The notes under the pieces are model-generated. The model did no database searches. It was not told the DNA's origin and saw only the letters and a program-made list of their open reading frames with translations. From Rhodococcus wratislaviensis (GTDB lineage: Bacteria; Actinomycetota; Actinomycetes; Mycobacteriales; Mycobacteriaceae), in NCBI RefSeq assembly GCF_900455735.1, contig NZ_UAUI01000011.1, forward strand, positions 310,001-374,000: a DNA stretch of 64,000 nucleotides, read 5' to 3'. The position numbers and the translations under genes are program-made. This document shows positions 47,268 through 55,406 of the stretch, piece by piece (the first letter of the stretch is position 1; each line of letters opens with the position of its first letter).

Positions 47268-47928
47268 GACCGAGGACAACCAGGTTGCGCCGTGGGATGA
47301 CATCTACCGAGGCGACGCGCAGGAATTTACGGGACCGGTGCCGTGGAACATCGGCGAGCCGCAGCCCGAGATCGCCGGGCTGATCGCGGAGGGCAAGTTC
47401 CGCAGCGACGTGTTGGACGCGGGCTGCGGACATGCCGAGACGTCCCTCCACCTGGCGGCGCAGGGGTACACGGTGGTCGGCCTGGACCTGTCGCCGACGG
47501 CCATTGCGGTGGCCCAGGCCGCGGTCGCCGATCGCGGACTGACGACGGCGACGTATCAGGTGGCGGACATCAGTTCGTTCACGGGTTTCGACGGCCGGTT
47601 CTCCACGATCGTCGACAGCACCCTGTTCCACTCCCTTCCCGTCGACCGGCGGCGCGACTACCTGCACGCCGTCGCCCGGGCGGCGGCGCCCGGCGCGTCC
47701 TACTACATCCTGGTGTTCGCGAAGGGCGCCTTCCCCGAGGGGGAAGGACCGAACCCGGTGACCGACGACGAGCTGCGCGAAGCCGTCGCCGAGTACTGGA
47801 CCATCGACGAGATTCGCCCGGCCTTCATCCACGCGCTGCTCGGCCCGGAGCAGGCCGCGAGCTGGGAGCACGACGAGAAGGGCCGGGCCATGCTGCCGGC
47901 GTGGCTGTTGTCGGCTCACCGCGACTGA
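47266..47928 (+). CDS. SAM-dependent methyltransferase (class I)
   Basis: A 220-residue methyltransferase with motif I VLDAGCGHAETSLHL, the acidic end of strand 2 (VVGLDLS), and motif IV region STIVDSTLFHSLP. The N-terminus WDDIYRGDAQEFTGPVPWNIGEPQPEI resembles the TehB/thiopurine-like small-molecule group. TACCGT at 47253-47258 is seven bases before the ATG, so the transcript may be leaderless. Substrate unknown. It faces the TetR gene convergently. Confidence 0.85.
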   Translation: MTEDNQVAPWDDIYRGDAQEFTGPVPWNIGEPQPEIAGLIAEGKFRSDVLDAGCGHAETSLHLAAQGYTVVGLDLSPTAIAVAQAAVADRGLTTATYQVADISSFTGFDGRFSTIVDSTLFHSLPVDRRRDYLHAVARAAAPGASYYILVFAKGAFPEGEGPNPVTDDELREAVAEYWTIDEIRPAFIHALLGPEQAASWEHDEKGRAMLPAWLLSAHRD

Positions 47929-47929
47929 G

Positions 47930-48481
47930 TTACGGACGTAGGAGGAATTCTCCGGCGAGTCGGATGGCTTCGCGTGTGCTGTACCCGGGATGGTCCGCGA
48001 CGATGAAGTGGCGGCCGATCGCGAGCCCGAACATCAGGGTGCTGCGCGCCTCGATCTCGTCGGGGTCGGTGACGAAGGTGCCGAACATCTTCCGCAGGAA
48101 GTCCATCCGCTCGTTGTCGATGCGCTGCAGGCGCGTCGCGACGGACCGGTCGTGGTGGGCCCAGGCCCGGATCGCGAGGTCGATCCGTTGAAAGTCCTCC
48201 GAGTAGGTCAGTTGCCCTACGCGCCGGATTCTGTCGGCGGGGGTGCCGCCTTCGGCATCGGCTTGGGCGATGACGGCTTTGGTGCAGCGGCGTTCCCACT
48301 CGTCGAGCATCTCGGTGAGCAACGCGGGACGGCCGTCGAAGTAGCCGTAGAAACCGCCCTTCGTCACGCCGAGCTCGGCGGCGAGTGTTTCGACGCGGAC
48401 GGCGTCGGGCCCTCCTCGTGCGAGGGCGTCGAGGCCCGCCTCTATCCAGCGGGTTCGTGTCGTGCGGGCGACGGCGGGAAT
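47930..48481 (-). CDS. TetR/AcrR family transcriptional regulator (start uncertain)
   Basis: A roughly 183-residue regulator: TRTRWIEAGLDALARGG opens the DNA-binding domain and ELGVTKGGFYGYFDGR is the recognition helix region. The only well placed ribosome site (GGAGG, seven bases away) points to an ATT codon at 48481 giving MPAVARTTRT, a normal TetR start. In-frame TTG (48532) and ATG (48586) lie inside or beyond the operator and would add odd residues. It is divergent from the DUF2867 gene and both share twin operators. Confidence 0.8.
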   Translation of the reverse strand: MPAVARTTRTRWIEAGLDALARGGPDAVRVETLAAELGVTKGGFYGYFDGRPALLTEMLDEWERRCTKAVIAQADAEGGTPADRIRRVGQLTYSEDFQRIDLAIRAWAHHDRSVATRLQRIDNERMDFLRKMFGTFVTDPDEIEARSTLMFGLAIGRHFIVADHPGYSTREAIRLAGEFLLRP

Positions 48482-48512
48482 CGGGCAACCTCCATTGATC
48501 GCGTTCGATTTG

Positions 48513-48553
48513 TACGGTACCGTATAGATCAAATATACGGTGCCGTATAGATC
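48513..48553. promoter_or_regulatory. Twin palindromic operators for the TetR regulator
   Basis: Two 18-bp direct repeats, TACGGTACCGTATAGATC (48513-48530) and TACGGTGCCGTATAGATC (48536-48553), each contain the 12-bp palindrome TACGGTRCCGTA. They differ at one base and are 23 bp apart, about two helix turns. They lie exactly between the divergent TetR and DUF2867 genes. Confidence 0.85.
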
Positions 48554-48563
48554 GGGGACGACA

Positions 48564-49160
48564 GTGCCACGAATAGCAGAGGCCACCTACATCGAGCAGC
48601 CCTGGCGCATCCACGAATTCACGAGTGACTTCGATGTCGAGGACGTGTGGTCGTTCCGCACTCCCGGAGCCGGGCCCGACAACTTCCCGACGATGCTCGC
48701 AGCGATGCGAGCCGCGGGCGGACCCGCGAAGCAGCCCCGGCTGGTGAGGTTCTTGTTCGCCGTTCGATGGAAGCTCGGGGCACTCTTCGGCTGGGACAAT
48801 CCCTCGACCGGTGTCGGTGAGCGGGTTGCCTCGCTCCGCGACCGCCTGCCCAGCGATCTCCGCGCCGCTCCGCGCGGCCCGGACGACGAAGGCATGCCCC
48901 TCACATCGGTGTACGAACTCGACACGGAGGCCGCCCGCGAGCTGGCGAACAAGACCGTGCACACCGTCATGCATCTCGGCTGGGCGAGCGGAGCGAACGG
49001 CGACTACGAGCTGCAGATGACCGTCCTCGTCAAGCCCAACGGATGGTTCGGGCGGCTCTACATGACCGCCATCGCGCCCTTCCGGTACCTCATCGTCTAC
49101 CCGGCCCTGACCCGGCAATGGGAACGAGCCTGGCGCGACCGCCGTGCGGAGGCGAAGTAG
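48564..49160 (+). CDS. DUF2867 domain-containing protein
   Basis: A 198-residue protein with the DUF2867 layout (DVWSFRTPGAGPDNFPTML early, YELQMTVLVKPNGWFGRLYM late). The GTG at 48564 has GGGG six bases upstream and lies just after the second operator repeat. The function of the domain is not known; related domains occur fused to SDR-type epimerase-like proteins. It is probably the main target of the divergent TetR protein. Confidence 0.78.
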   Translation: MPRIAEATYIEQPWRIHEFTSDFDVEDVWSFRTPGAGPDNFPTMLAAMRAAGGPAKQPRLVRFLFAVRWKLGALFGWDNPSTGVGERVASLRDRLPSDLRAAPRGPDDEGMPLTSVYELDTEAARELANKTVHTVMHLGWASGANGDYELQMTVLVKPNGWFGRLYMTAIAPFRYLIVYPALTRQWERAWRDRRAEAK

Positions 49161-49174
49161 GGAGACATTCGGCC

Positions 49175-50110
49175 TCAGCGGCTCACCGCGGTTTCGCGCT
49201 CGACGCGCGACAGCTTCTCGGGATTGCGCACGATGTAGAGGCCGGTGATCATGCCGTCGTCCATCCGCACCGCCACGACGTCGTCGATCTCCCCGTCGAG
49301 CCGGACGATCAGAGCCGGGCAGCCATTCATCTGCACCGGCTCGACCGACACCTCGCCGTCGATACGGGGCAGGCCGGCCGCCAGGAGGCGACCAACCTTG
49401 TCGGCTCCCACGATGGGTCGCAGCACAGCCTGCTTGACGCCGCCACCGTCACCCAAGAGGACGACGTCCGGTGCGAGCAGGTCGAGCAGGCTCTGCAGAT
49501 CGCCCGTCTCGAGCGCCCGTTGGAACGCCTCGAGTGCGTCTCGGGACTCGGCTGGGGATACGACGCCGCGCGGTCGGCGGGCCGCGACATGCGCCCGCGC
49601 CCGATGCGCGATCTGACGGACTGCGTCCGGGCTCTTGCCGACGGCGTCCGCGATCTCGCCGTACTCCAGAGCGAACACCTCACGCAGCACGAACACCGCC
49701 CGCTCGGTCGGCGCGAGCGTCTCCAGCACCAGCAGCATCGCCATCGAGACGCTGTCGGCCAACTCGACATCCTCGGCAACATCGGGCGCGGTCAGCAGCG
49801 GCTCGGGCAACCAGGGGCCGACGTAGGACTCCTTGCGCCTGCTGAGTGTCCGCAGCCGGACGAGCGCCTGGCGGGTGGTGATCCGGACCAGGTACGCACG
49901 CTGATTGCGCACCGTGTCGAGATCGACGCCCGCCCACCGCAGCCAGGTCTCCTGGAGGATGTCTTCGGCATCGGCGGCCGAGCCGAGCATCTCGTAGGCG
50001 ACGGTGAACAGCAGGTTGCGGTGGGCGACGAACGCCTCGGTCGCGGGGTCCGAACGGTCGTCCTGGCTCCCGCCGCGATCTGCGGGCGTGGTCTGCGACG
50101 TGCCGGCCAT
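49175..50110 (-). CDS. sigJ: ECF41-type RNA polymerase sigma factor (SigJ-like)
   Basis: A 311-residue sigma factor with region 2 (HRNLLFTVAYEMLGSAADAEDILQETWLRW), region 4 (LAPTERAVFVLREVFALEYGEIA) and a C-terminal SnoaL-like domain. The linker motif WLPEP, the DGGG motif and the NPEKL motif at the end are hallmarks of group ECF41, where the fused domain replaces an anti-sigma factor. The ATG at 50110 has GAGGAG upstream. ECF41 genes lie next to carboxymuconolactone decarboxylase, oxidoreductase or epimerase genes, and an AhpD-like gene is divergent here. Confidence 0.92.
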   Translation of the reverse strand: MAGTSQTTPADRGGSQDDRSDPATEAFVAHRNLLFTVAYEMLGSAADAEDILQETWLRWAGVDLDTVRNQRAYLVRITTRQALVRLRTLSRRKESYVGPWLPEPLLTAPDVAEDVELADSVSMAMLLVLETLAPTERAVFVLREVFALEYGEIADAVGKSPDAVRQIAHRARAHVAARRPRGVVSPAESRDALEAFQRALETGDLQSLLDLLAPDVVLLGDGGGVKQAVLRPIVGADKVGRLLAAGLPRIDGEVSVEPVQMNGCPALIVRLDGEIDDVVAVRMDDGMITGLYIVRNPEKLSRVERETAVSR

Positions 50111-50148
50111 GGGTGGCTCCTCTTCACTCTCGACGGTGTCACACACCA

Positions 50149-50175
50149 GACACCGGGCCCCGCCGTTTTGTGACA
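50149..50175 (-). promoter_or_regulatory. Candidate ECF41 promoter for the sigma gene itself
   Basis: On the minus strand TGTCACA (50175-50169), 16 bp, then TGTC (50152-50149). The reported ECF41 consensus is TGTCACA-N16-CGTC, so minus-35 is perfect and minus-10 matches at three of four bases. It lies 39 bases before the start codon. Confidence 0.6.
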
Positions 50176-50244
50176 CCCGAACCGCAGCCGACCGGTGTTG
50201 CCCGCTGCCAAATTACGTGACTTCGAGGCAGCAGCGTGAGCGTT

Positions 50245-50271
50245 TGTCACAAGGATCGGGTCTCCGGCATC
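50245..50271 (+). promoter_or_regulatory. Candidate ECF41 promoter for the AhpD-like gene
   Basis: TGTCACA (50245-50251), 16 bp, then CATC (50268-50271), again a perfect minus-35 and a three-of-four minus-10 at the correct spacing. It lies 46 bases before the ATG at 50318. Confidence 0.6.
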
Positions 50272-50317
50272 TCATGTTCGTCCAGCAACACACAACACCA
50301 CGAGTGAGGACGAAGTC

Positions 50318-50803
50318 ATGGACCCCCGATTCAACCTGTTCGACAACGAGATCGCCCTGAAGTTCGGCAAGAGGTTCGCCAACGCTGCCCTGGTGATCGA
50401 CCAATCGTCGCTGCCGAAGGCCACCCAGCACCTGGTCGAGATCCGGGCCAGCCAGATCAACGGCTGCGGCTTCTGCACCGACATGCACACCAAGGACGCC
50501 ACGGCTGCCGGCGAGACCCAGGTCCGGCTCAACCTCGTCGCAGCCTGGCGCGAGGCCACCGTGTTCACCGAGCCCGAGCGGGCCGCGCTGGCGCTCAGCG
50601 AGGAAGGTACCCGGCTCGCGGACGCCCACCACGGGGTGTCCGACGAGACGTGGGCCCAGGTGCGTAAGCACTACGACGACGACCAGATCGCCGCACTGGT
50701 TTCCCTGGTCGCCCTCATCAACGCCGCCAACCGGATCAACGTGATCGTGCGCAACCCGGCAGGTTCCTACGAGCCCGGCATGTTCGCCAGTATGACGAGC
50801 TGA
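50318..50803 (+). CDS. Carboxymuconolactone decarboxylase/AhpD family protein
   Basis: A 161-residue AhpD-like protein. The redox motif NGCGFCTDMH (CxxC followed by histidine) and the upstream glutamate in LVEIRASQ complete the catalytic set of AhpD-type peroxidase/disulfide reductases. It is the standard partner gene of ECF41 sigma factors and carries a matching promoter. GAGGA lies before the ATG; a strong terminator follows. Confidence 0.9.
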   Translation: MDPRFNLFDNEIALKFGKRFANAALVIDQSSLPKATQHLVEIRASQINGCGFCTDMHTKDATAAGETQVRLNLVAAWREATVFTEPERAALALSEEGTRLADAHHGVSDETWAQVRKHYDDDQIAALVSLVALINAANRINVIVRNPAGSYEPGMFASMTS

Positions 50804-50825
50804 CCGGCACACAACGGCCCGGTGC

Positions 50826-50851
50826 AGGATCGCCGACCGATCGGCGATCCT
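50826..50851 (+). terminator. Terminator hairpin after the AhpD-like gene
   Basis: A perfect 11-bp stem AGGATCGCCGA/TCGGCGATCCT with a CCGA loop, 22 bases after the stop codon. Confidence 0.8.
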
Positions 50852-50920
50852 CGACCGGACGAGCCGACCAACTATCGCTGTTCCTGATAGGAGACGACCA
50901 GAGCCGAGTACGTTCGTGGC

Positions 50921-51343
50921 ATGGGTGACGAGGCAATCGACCCCGAAGTGGCATATGAAGCCCTTTCCGCCGGCGCGCGCCTCGCCCTGCTGCGAAACCC
51001 CGAAGGCATCATGCCGCCGCAGTTCATCGGGCAGGTGATGACCGTATGCGGGCAGGAGTGCGTCGCAGGGATCAGTGGTGGAGCTGATTCGATACCGCAA
51101 ATGGCGGTACTCCAAGGACCACTCTCCGAATACCTCTCCCAGTGCAGGTGTGTGCTGGACGCGTGGTGGATCTCTTTGACGCCGCAACTCCGGGCGGTCA
51201 TCCGGTGCCGCGAAGCGGTACCCGAATCATTGACACTGCAACTACCCAAACACACGCCGTGGACCGCGGTGTCCACTCCGTGTTCTCACCTGTTGGTGCG
51301 CGACTATCTCGAATTGCAGGCAACGGGACTCGAACTGATGTAG
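50921..51343 (+). CDS. Hypothetical protein, 140 residues
   Basis: I do not recognise this protein. It starts MGDEAIDPEVAYEALSAGAR and contains five cysteines without a clear metal motif; the middle is amphipathic and the frame has ordinary GC-rich third positions. TACGTT at 50909-50914 lies six bases before the ATG and no Shine-Dalgarno site is visible, so it would be a leaderless transcript. It stands alone between the ahpD terminator and the convergent DUF899 gene. Confidence 0.5.
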   Translation: MGDEAIDPEVAYEALSAGARLALLRNPEGIMPPQFIGQVMTVCGQECVAGISGGADSIPQMAVLQGPLSEYLSQCRCVLDAWWISLTPQLRAVIRCREAVPESLTLQLPKHTPWTAVSTPCSHLLVRDYLELQATGLELM

Positions 51344-51366
51344 CCGCAGGCGGGAATATCGCGCGG

Positions 51367-52146
51367 TCAGTCTGGGATTTCCTTACCTGCAATCATGTCC
51401 GGTTCGTAGGCGTCGTGACGGCGAAGCCAACTCATGAAGGGGTCGTCGCCGCGGCGGGGTTGTGGTTCCCAGTCCTCCTGGCGGCCGCGGGCGGTGAGAT
51501 CGAGCCAGTGGTAGGTGCCGAGGAGAATGTCGGTGGAGCGCGCGTAGCCGGAGTAGGTGTGGAAGATGCGCTCACCCTGACGGAGGAAAGCACTGACACC
51601 GTGCTCTTCGCCGCACCAGTCCTTCCAGGCGGGATCCATCCGCTCGAGCTCTGCCAGATCCTTGTAGTTGTATTCGACCGGTGCGACCGACGCGTCGAGA
51701 GTGACGTGGAAGTCGTAGTTGAAGTTGCTGCCGTGCGAGGAGTACCAGGGGAAGGTCCAGCCCATGCGCCGGCGGTACTGCTCCAGTTTGTGCAGCGGTG
51801 CGCGCGACACAGCCGCGAACGAGGTGTCCCGGGCGTAGAGGTGATCGAGGGGGCCCACGTTGTCCATCGTGAACGAGCAGGACGGGCAACCTTCGTCGGC
51901 GTCGGGTTCGAACATGAAGTGGTAGATCAGGAGTTGGCTGCGGCCGCCGAACAGGTCCACGAATCCGGCCCTGCCACTGGGGCCGTCGAATACGTAGTTC
52001 TCGGTGATTTCGACCATCGGTAGCGCGCGCCTGGCGGCGTTGACCCGGTCGCGGTGGCGGGTCAACTCCTTCTCCTGTGCGAGTAGGTCGCGCCGCGCGA
52101 CGAGCCATTCCTCGCGGGTAGTGACCTGTGGATCGGGCGCTGTCAT
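51367..52146 (-). CDS. DUF899 thioredoxin-like family protein
   Basis: A 259-residue protein of the DUF899 family, a thioredoxin-fold group without known reaction. The family pattern W-x-ARRDLLAQEKELTRHRD, FGGRSQLLIYHFM and the cysteine pair GCPSCSF (position of the thioredoxin active site) are present. The ATG at 52146 has AGGAG seven bases upstream. It is monocistronic and may relate to redox or peroxide stress like the nearby AhpD-like gene. Confidence 0.85.
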   Translation of the reverse strand: MTAPDPQVTTREEWLVARRDLLAQEKELTRHRDRVNAARRALPMVEITENYVFDGPSGRAGFVDLFGGRSQLLIYHFMFEPDADEGCPSCSFTMDNVGPLDHLYARDTSFAAVSRAPLHKLEQYRRRMGWTFPWYSSHGSNFNYDFHVTLDASVAPVEYNYKDLAELERMDPAWKDWCGEEHGVSAFLRQGERIFHTYSGYARSTDILLGTYHWLDLTARGRQEDWEPQPRRGDDPFMSWLRRHDAYEPDMIAGKEIPD

Positions 52147-52293
52147 CGTTCGTCTCCTCTCGAAGGGCACGTGTAATCGTCTCAGGCGACTCTCGTCCAG
52201 CCACGGTGTTCGAGAGGGTCGATTCGCGGACCTTCACACAAGACCCCGCTGGTCGCCTTTCGGTTGCACTGGCCTGCCGCCAACGAGTAGGCC

Positions 52294-52710
52294 CTATTCG
52301 AAGTGCGCCGGCCTACATCCATAGCTTTGCGGCATCCGATACCAAGGACTGTGCCGGGCGATTTCACCACACGCCGAACACCTGATGCGCCGCGGCTCGT
52401 TCACAACCAGTTTGTTTCCGACAAACGTGTGCACGATGAGCGACTTCGAGTGGCTCGCGTCCACCAGGCCGGTGAATACGAAGTCGTACATGGTCAGCAG
52501 CCGTCCACAACATTGACAGGACAATCTTTCGAGGTAGTACTCGTCGCCGGCCAGCATGCCCGGTCTCAGGTCCAGGAGCCGCTCCATCTTTGCGATATCG
52601 ACTTCATCCGATTTCGTCGACTTGGTTTCATCGTCGAGTTCCGCCCGACTCGGCCCCGAACGCTCGAATTCCTCACGGGACAACGAAACAACGCTGTTGT
52701 AGTCAGCCAT
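52294..52710 (-). CDS. Hypothetical zinc-ribbon-like protein, 138 residues
   Basis: Not recognised. The N-terminal half is acidic and helical; the second half has CQCCG and, 45 residues later, CSACG, a spacing that suits a four-cysteine zinc ribbon with a long beta insertion (TFVGNKLVVNEPRRIR). The ATG at 52710 has GGGAG nine bases upstream. It lies 123 bp after the helR gene on the same strand and could belong to the same transcript. Binding to nucleic acid or RNA polymerase is possible but unproven. Confidence 0.6.
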   Translation of the reverse strand: MADYNSVVSLSREEFERSGPSRAELDDETKSTKSDEVDIAKMERLLDLRPGMLAGDEYYLERLSCQCCGRLLTMYDFVFTGLVDASHSKSLIVHTFVGNKLVVNEPRRIRCSACGEIARHSPWYRMPQSYGCRPAHFE

Positions 52711-52833
52711 TTCTTCACTCCCACTTCCCAGACATCGGCCCCCTGTTCAACAAGACCGGTTGGTTCTGATCCTTCTCGGCGGCCCCGGGAATGTCACTGG
52801 TGGTTCGCTTCTCTAAACGAAACCGCGGCCACG

Positions 52834-54978
52834 TCAGGAGCTCGTGAGGATGACGAGTTGCCGGGTCGCCCGGGTCATGGCGACGTAGCGGTCGACGGCT
52901 CCTTCGATCCCCGTGCCGAAGGTGTCCGGGTCGACGAGGACGACCAGGTCGAATTCTAGCCCTTTCGACAGTTCCGGGGTCAGCGACCGGACTCGGGACG
53001 TGGCGCGGAACGTCGGATCGCCGATGACGCAGGCGATTCCGTCGGAGTTCGATTCGAGCCAGGTGTCGATGATCGAGGCCAGATTCGACGCGGATCCGTG
53101 TACGACGGGAATGTCGTTGCTGCGGATGGAGGTCGGCACGTTGGCGTCCGGGAGCACGGCGCGGATGACCGGCTCGGCTTCTGCCATGACCTCCTCCGGG
53201 GTCCGGTAGTTGACGGTCAGAGAGGCCAGTTCGATCCGGTCGAGCCCGACACGCTCGAGCCGTTCCCGCCACGACTCCGTGAACCCGTGCCGGGCCTGGG
53301 CGCGGTCACCGACGATCGTGAAGCTCCGGGACGGGCAGCGCAGCAACAACATCTGCCACTCGGCGTCGGTCAGCTCCTGTGCTTCGTCGACGACGATGTG
53401 CGCGAACGTGCGGTCGAGCAGGTCGGGGTCGTTGCTGGACAGCGAGGCTTCGTCGACCAGCATCTCCTGCAGGTCCTTCTGCCGCAGCTGCGTCATCAAA
53501 CTCTCACCGTCGTCGTAGGCGTCGGACGCGATCAGGTCGTCGATGACCTTGGACCGCTGCTCGCGTTCGGCGGCGACGGCGGCGTGGTGGCGACGCCGGC
53601 GTCGTGATTCGTCCGGGTCGCCGAGTCGCTGCCGTGCCGCGTCCAGGAGCGGCAGGTCGGACACCGTCCAGCGCTGGGCGTCCGGGCGTTGCAGCTTCCG
53701 AACGTCGTCGGGGCTGAGCCAGGGCGCGCACTTGCGCAGGTAGGCGGGTACCGACCACAGGTCTGCTACGAGGTCGGCCGCCTCGATCAGGGTCCACGCG
53801 TTGTCGAGGATCGTGCGCAAATCGTCATTCTGCTGCAACGACTTCCGGAGCTGAACTGCCGGAACGTCACCGTCGTACTTGTCGATCAGGATCGTGAGCA
53901 GCAGTTCCCAGATCTGCTCGCGCGCCTCGTTGTGCGGGGTACCGGGTTCCGGCGCTTCGAAAGCCTCGGCCCAGTCGTCGGCGCTCAGCCAGATGTCGGA
54001 CCACTCGGTCGCGACCGTCATGCCCTCGGTGGGCGGCTCCTCGTAGAACCTGACGGCCGCGTCGATCGCCTTCACCAAATCCGCGGACGACTTCAGGCGG
54101 GCCACGTCCGGGTCGGTTTCGACGTTCGCGGTGGCGCCCTCGGCGACGAGGTCCCGCAGGGTGCAGAGCTGCACGCCCTCCTCGCCGAGGCTGGGCAGGA
54201 CATCGGCGACGTAGGCCAGGTAGGGCTCGTGCGGACCGACGAACAGCACGCCGTGACGGAGTCGGGGGTCGGAGTAGAGCAGGTACGCGGCGCGGTGCAG
54301 CGCGACGACGGTTTTGCCCGTACCCGGGCCGCCGTCGACGACGAGGGCGCCACGCGATCCTGCGCGGATGATGGCGTCCTGGTCGGCCTGGATGGTGCCG
54401 AGCACGTCCCGCATCCGGGCCGACCGGTTGCTGCCCAGGCTGGCGATGAACGCGGACTGGTCGTCGAGGGCGGCGTTGTCTGCGAACCCGTCCGGGGTGA
54501 ACACCTCGTCCCAGTAGTCGCTGACCCGGCCGCGGGTCCAGCGGTACCGGCGGCGGCGTTCCAGACCCATCGGATTGCCGTGGGTCGCACCGAAGAACGG
54601 CTCGGCCACGGGGGAGCGCCAGTCGACGAGCAGCTGATTGCCCGCACGGTCCATGAGGCCGAGTCGTCCCACGTACACGGGCTCGGGGTTGTCTGCGCTG
54701 ACGAAGTGTCCGAGGCACAGGTCCAACCCGTAGCGGCGCAGGGCACGCAGTTCGGCGTTCAGCCGGTGGACCATCATGTCCCGCTCCATCGCCTCCTGGC
54801 CCAGCCGGCGAGGTGCCTTGCGCTCGACGTCGATCCGGTGGGACAGGTCGGCGATCGACTGCTCGAGGCTTTCCGCGATGGCCGCGAAGTGTTGCTCGTC
54901 GTCGGCGATCAGCGTCGGGTCGGCCTTGGGCGCGAGGTGGTCGGGAAGGTCGAACGCGCTGGTAGTCAATGGGGTCAT
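52834..54978 (-). CDS. helR: HelR/HelD-type RNA polymerase-associated helicase-like ATPase
   Basis: A 714-residue superfamily 1 helicase-like protein. An N-terminal coiled-coil (about residues 28-75) is followed by Walker A VVDGGPGTGKTVVALHR (near residue 215), Walker B IVVDEAQELTDAEWQ and motif VI RYVAMTRATRQL. This is the layout of HelD-family proteins, which enter RNA polymerase and release it from DNA or from inhibitors; the HelR branch gives rifamycin tolerance in Streptomyces. The ATG at 54978 (MTPLTTSAFD) lies four bases after the stop of a glycosyltransferase remnant that contains its ribosome site. A rifamycin-associated element lies upstream. Confidence 0.88.
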   Translation of the reverse strand: MTPLTTSAFDLPDHLAPKADPTLIADDEQHFAAIAESLEQSIADLSHRIDVERKAPRRLGQEAMERDMMVHRLNAELRALRRYGLDLCLGHFVSADNPEPVYVGRLGLMDRAGNQLLVDWRSPVAEPFFGATHGNPMGLERRRRYRWTRGRVSDYWDEVFTPDGFADNAALDDQSAFIASLGSNRSARMRDVLGTIQADQDAIIRAGSRGALVVDGGPGTGKTVVALHRAAYLLYSDPRLRHGVLFVGPHEPYLAYVADVLPSLGEEGVQLCTLRDLVAEGATANVETDPDVARLKSSADLVKAIDAAVRFYEEPPTEGMTVATEWSDIWLSADDWAEAFEAPEPGTPHNEAREQIWELLLTILIDKYDGDVPAVQLRKSLQQNDDLRTILDNAWTLIEAADLVADLWSVPAYLRKCAPWLSPDDVRKLQRPDAQRWTVSDLPLLDAARQRLGDPDESRRRRRHHAAVAAEREQRSKVIDDLIASDAYDDGESLMTQLRQKDLQEMLVDEASLSSNDPDLLDRTFAHIVVDEAQELTDAEWQMLLLRCPSRSFTIVGDRAQARHGFTESWRERLERVGLDRIELASLTVNYRTPEEVMAEAEPVIRAVLPDANVPTSIRSNDIPVVHGSASNLASIIDTWLESNSDGIACVIGDPTFRATSRVRSLTPELSKGLEFDLVVLVDPDTFGTGIEGAVDRYVAMTRATRQLVILTSS

Positions 54979-54982
54979 GTCA

Positions 54983-55329
54983 TCAGCTCCGATCTGAGGT
55001 TCGGACGATCGTGTCGAGCAGCAGCGTCGCGGCGACCGCTGCACCGTCGGTGCGGATCGTGCCCGCCACGGCGGCCGCGCGTGCTCCGGTCTCGGGGGTC
55101 AGGGCCGCCGTGAGCGCAGGGCCAGGTCTGCCCAGCCACGCGCCGGCGTGCACGACGACGCGGTCCGGCGGCTCCTGCCACGGGTCGAGGGTCGGTTGGT
55201 GTCGAGCGCCTCATCGAACAGCGCATCGCACACTCGCACCTCCGCGCCGAGTGCCTTCAACTGCACCACGAGTCCCACCAACGGTTCGACATCCCCACGC
55301 GACCCATACGTCGACAACAACACACGCAA
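54983..55329 (-). pseudogene. Remnant of a rifamycin-type glycosyltransferase gene (internal deletion)
   Basis: The 5' end codes for RVLLSTYGSRGDVEPLVGLV and continues to about residue 35, the typical N-terminus of UGT-like macrolide/rifampin glycosyltransferases, from a TTG at 55329 with GGGAG seven bases upstream. The 3' end, in another frame, reads TPETGARAAAVAGTIRTDGA and ends at the TGA 54985-54983, the typical C-terminus of the same family. About 300 codons between them are gone. The intact gene would have formed an operon with helR. Confidence 0.75.
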
Positions 55330-55387
55330 TTCGCGACTCCCATTTCCGCAGGTTCTGGCTTCGGCCGGTAATTGTGCGGCACCACCC

Positions 55388-55406
55388 GGCCCTTGCCGCA
55401 AGCCCC
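55388..55406 (-). promoter_or_regulatory. Rifamycin-associated element (RAE)
   Basis: On the minus strand the 19-mer GGGGCTTGCGGCAAGGGCC, with CTTGC/GCAAG arms around one base, matches the RAE I recall upstream of rifamycin-resistance genes in actinobacteria. A TATAGC minus-10 candidate lies at 55419-55414, just upstream of it, so the element falls at the transcription start and controls the remnant-helR unit. Confidence 0.8.
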
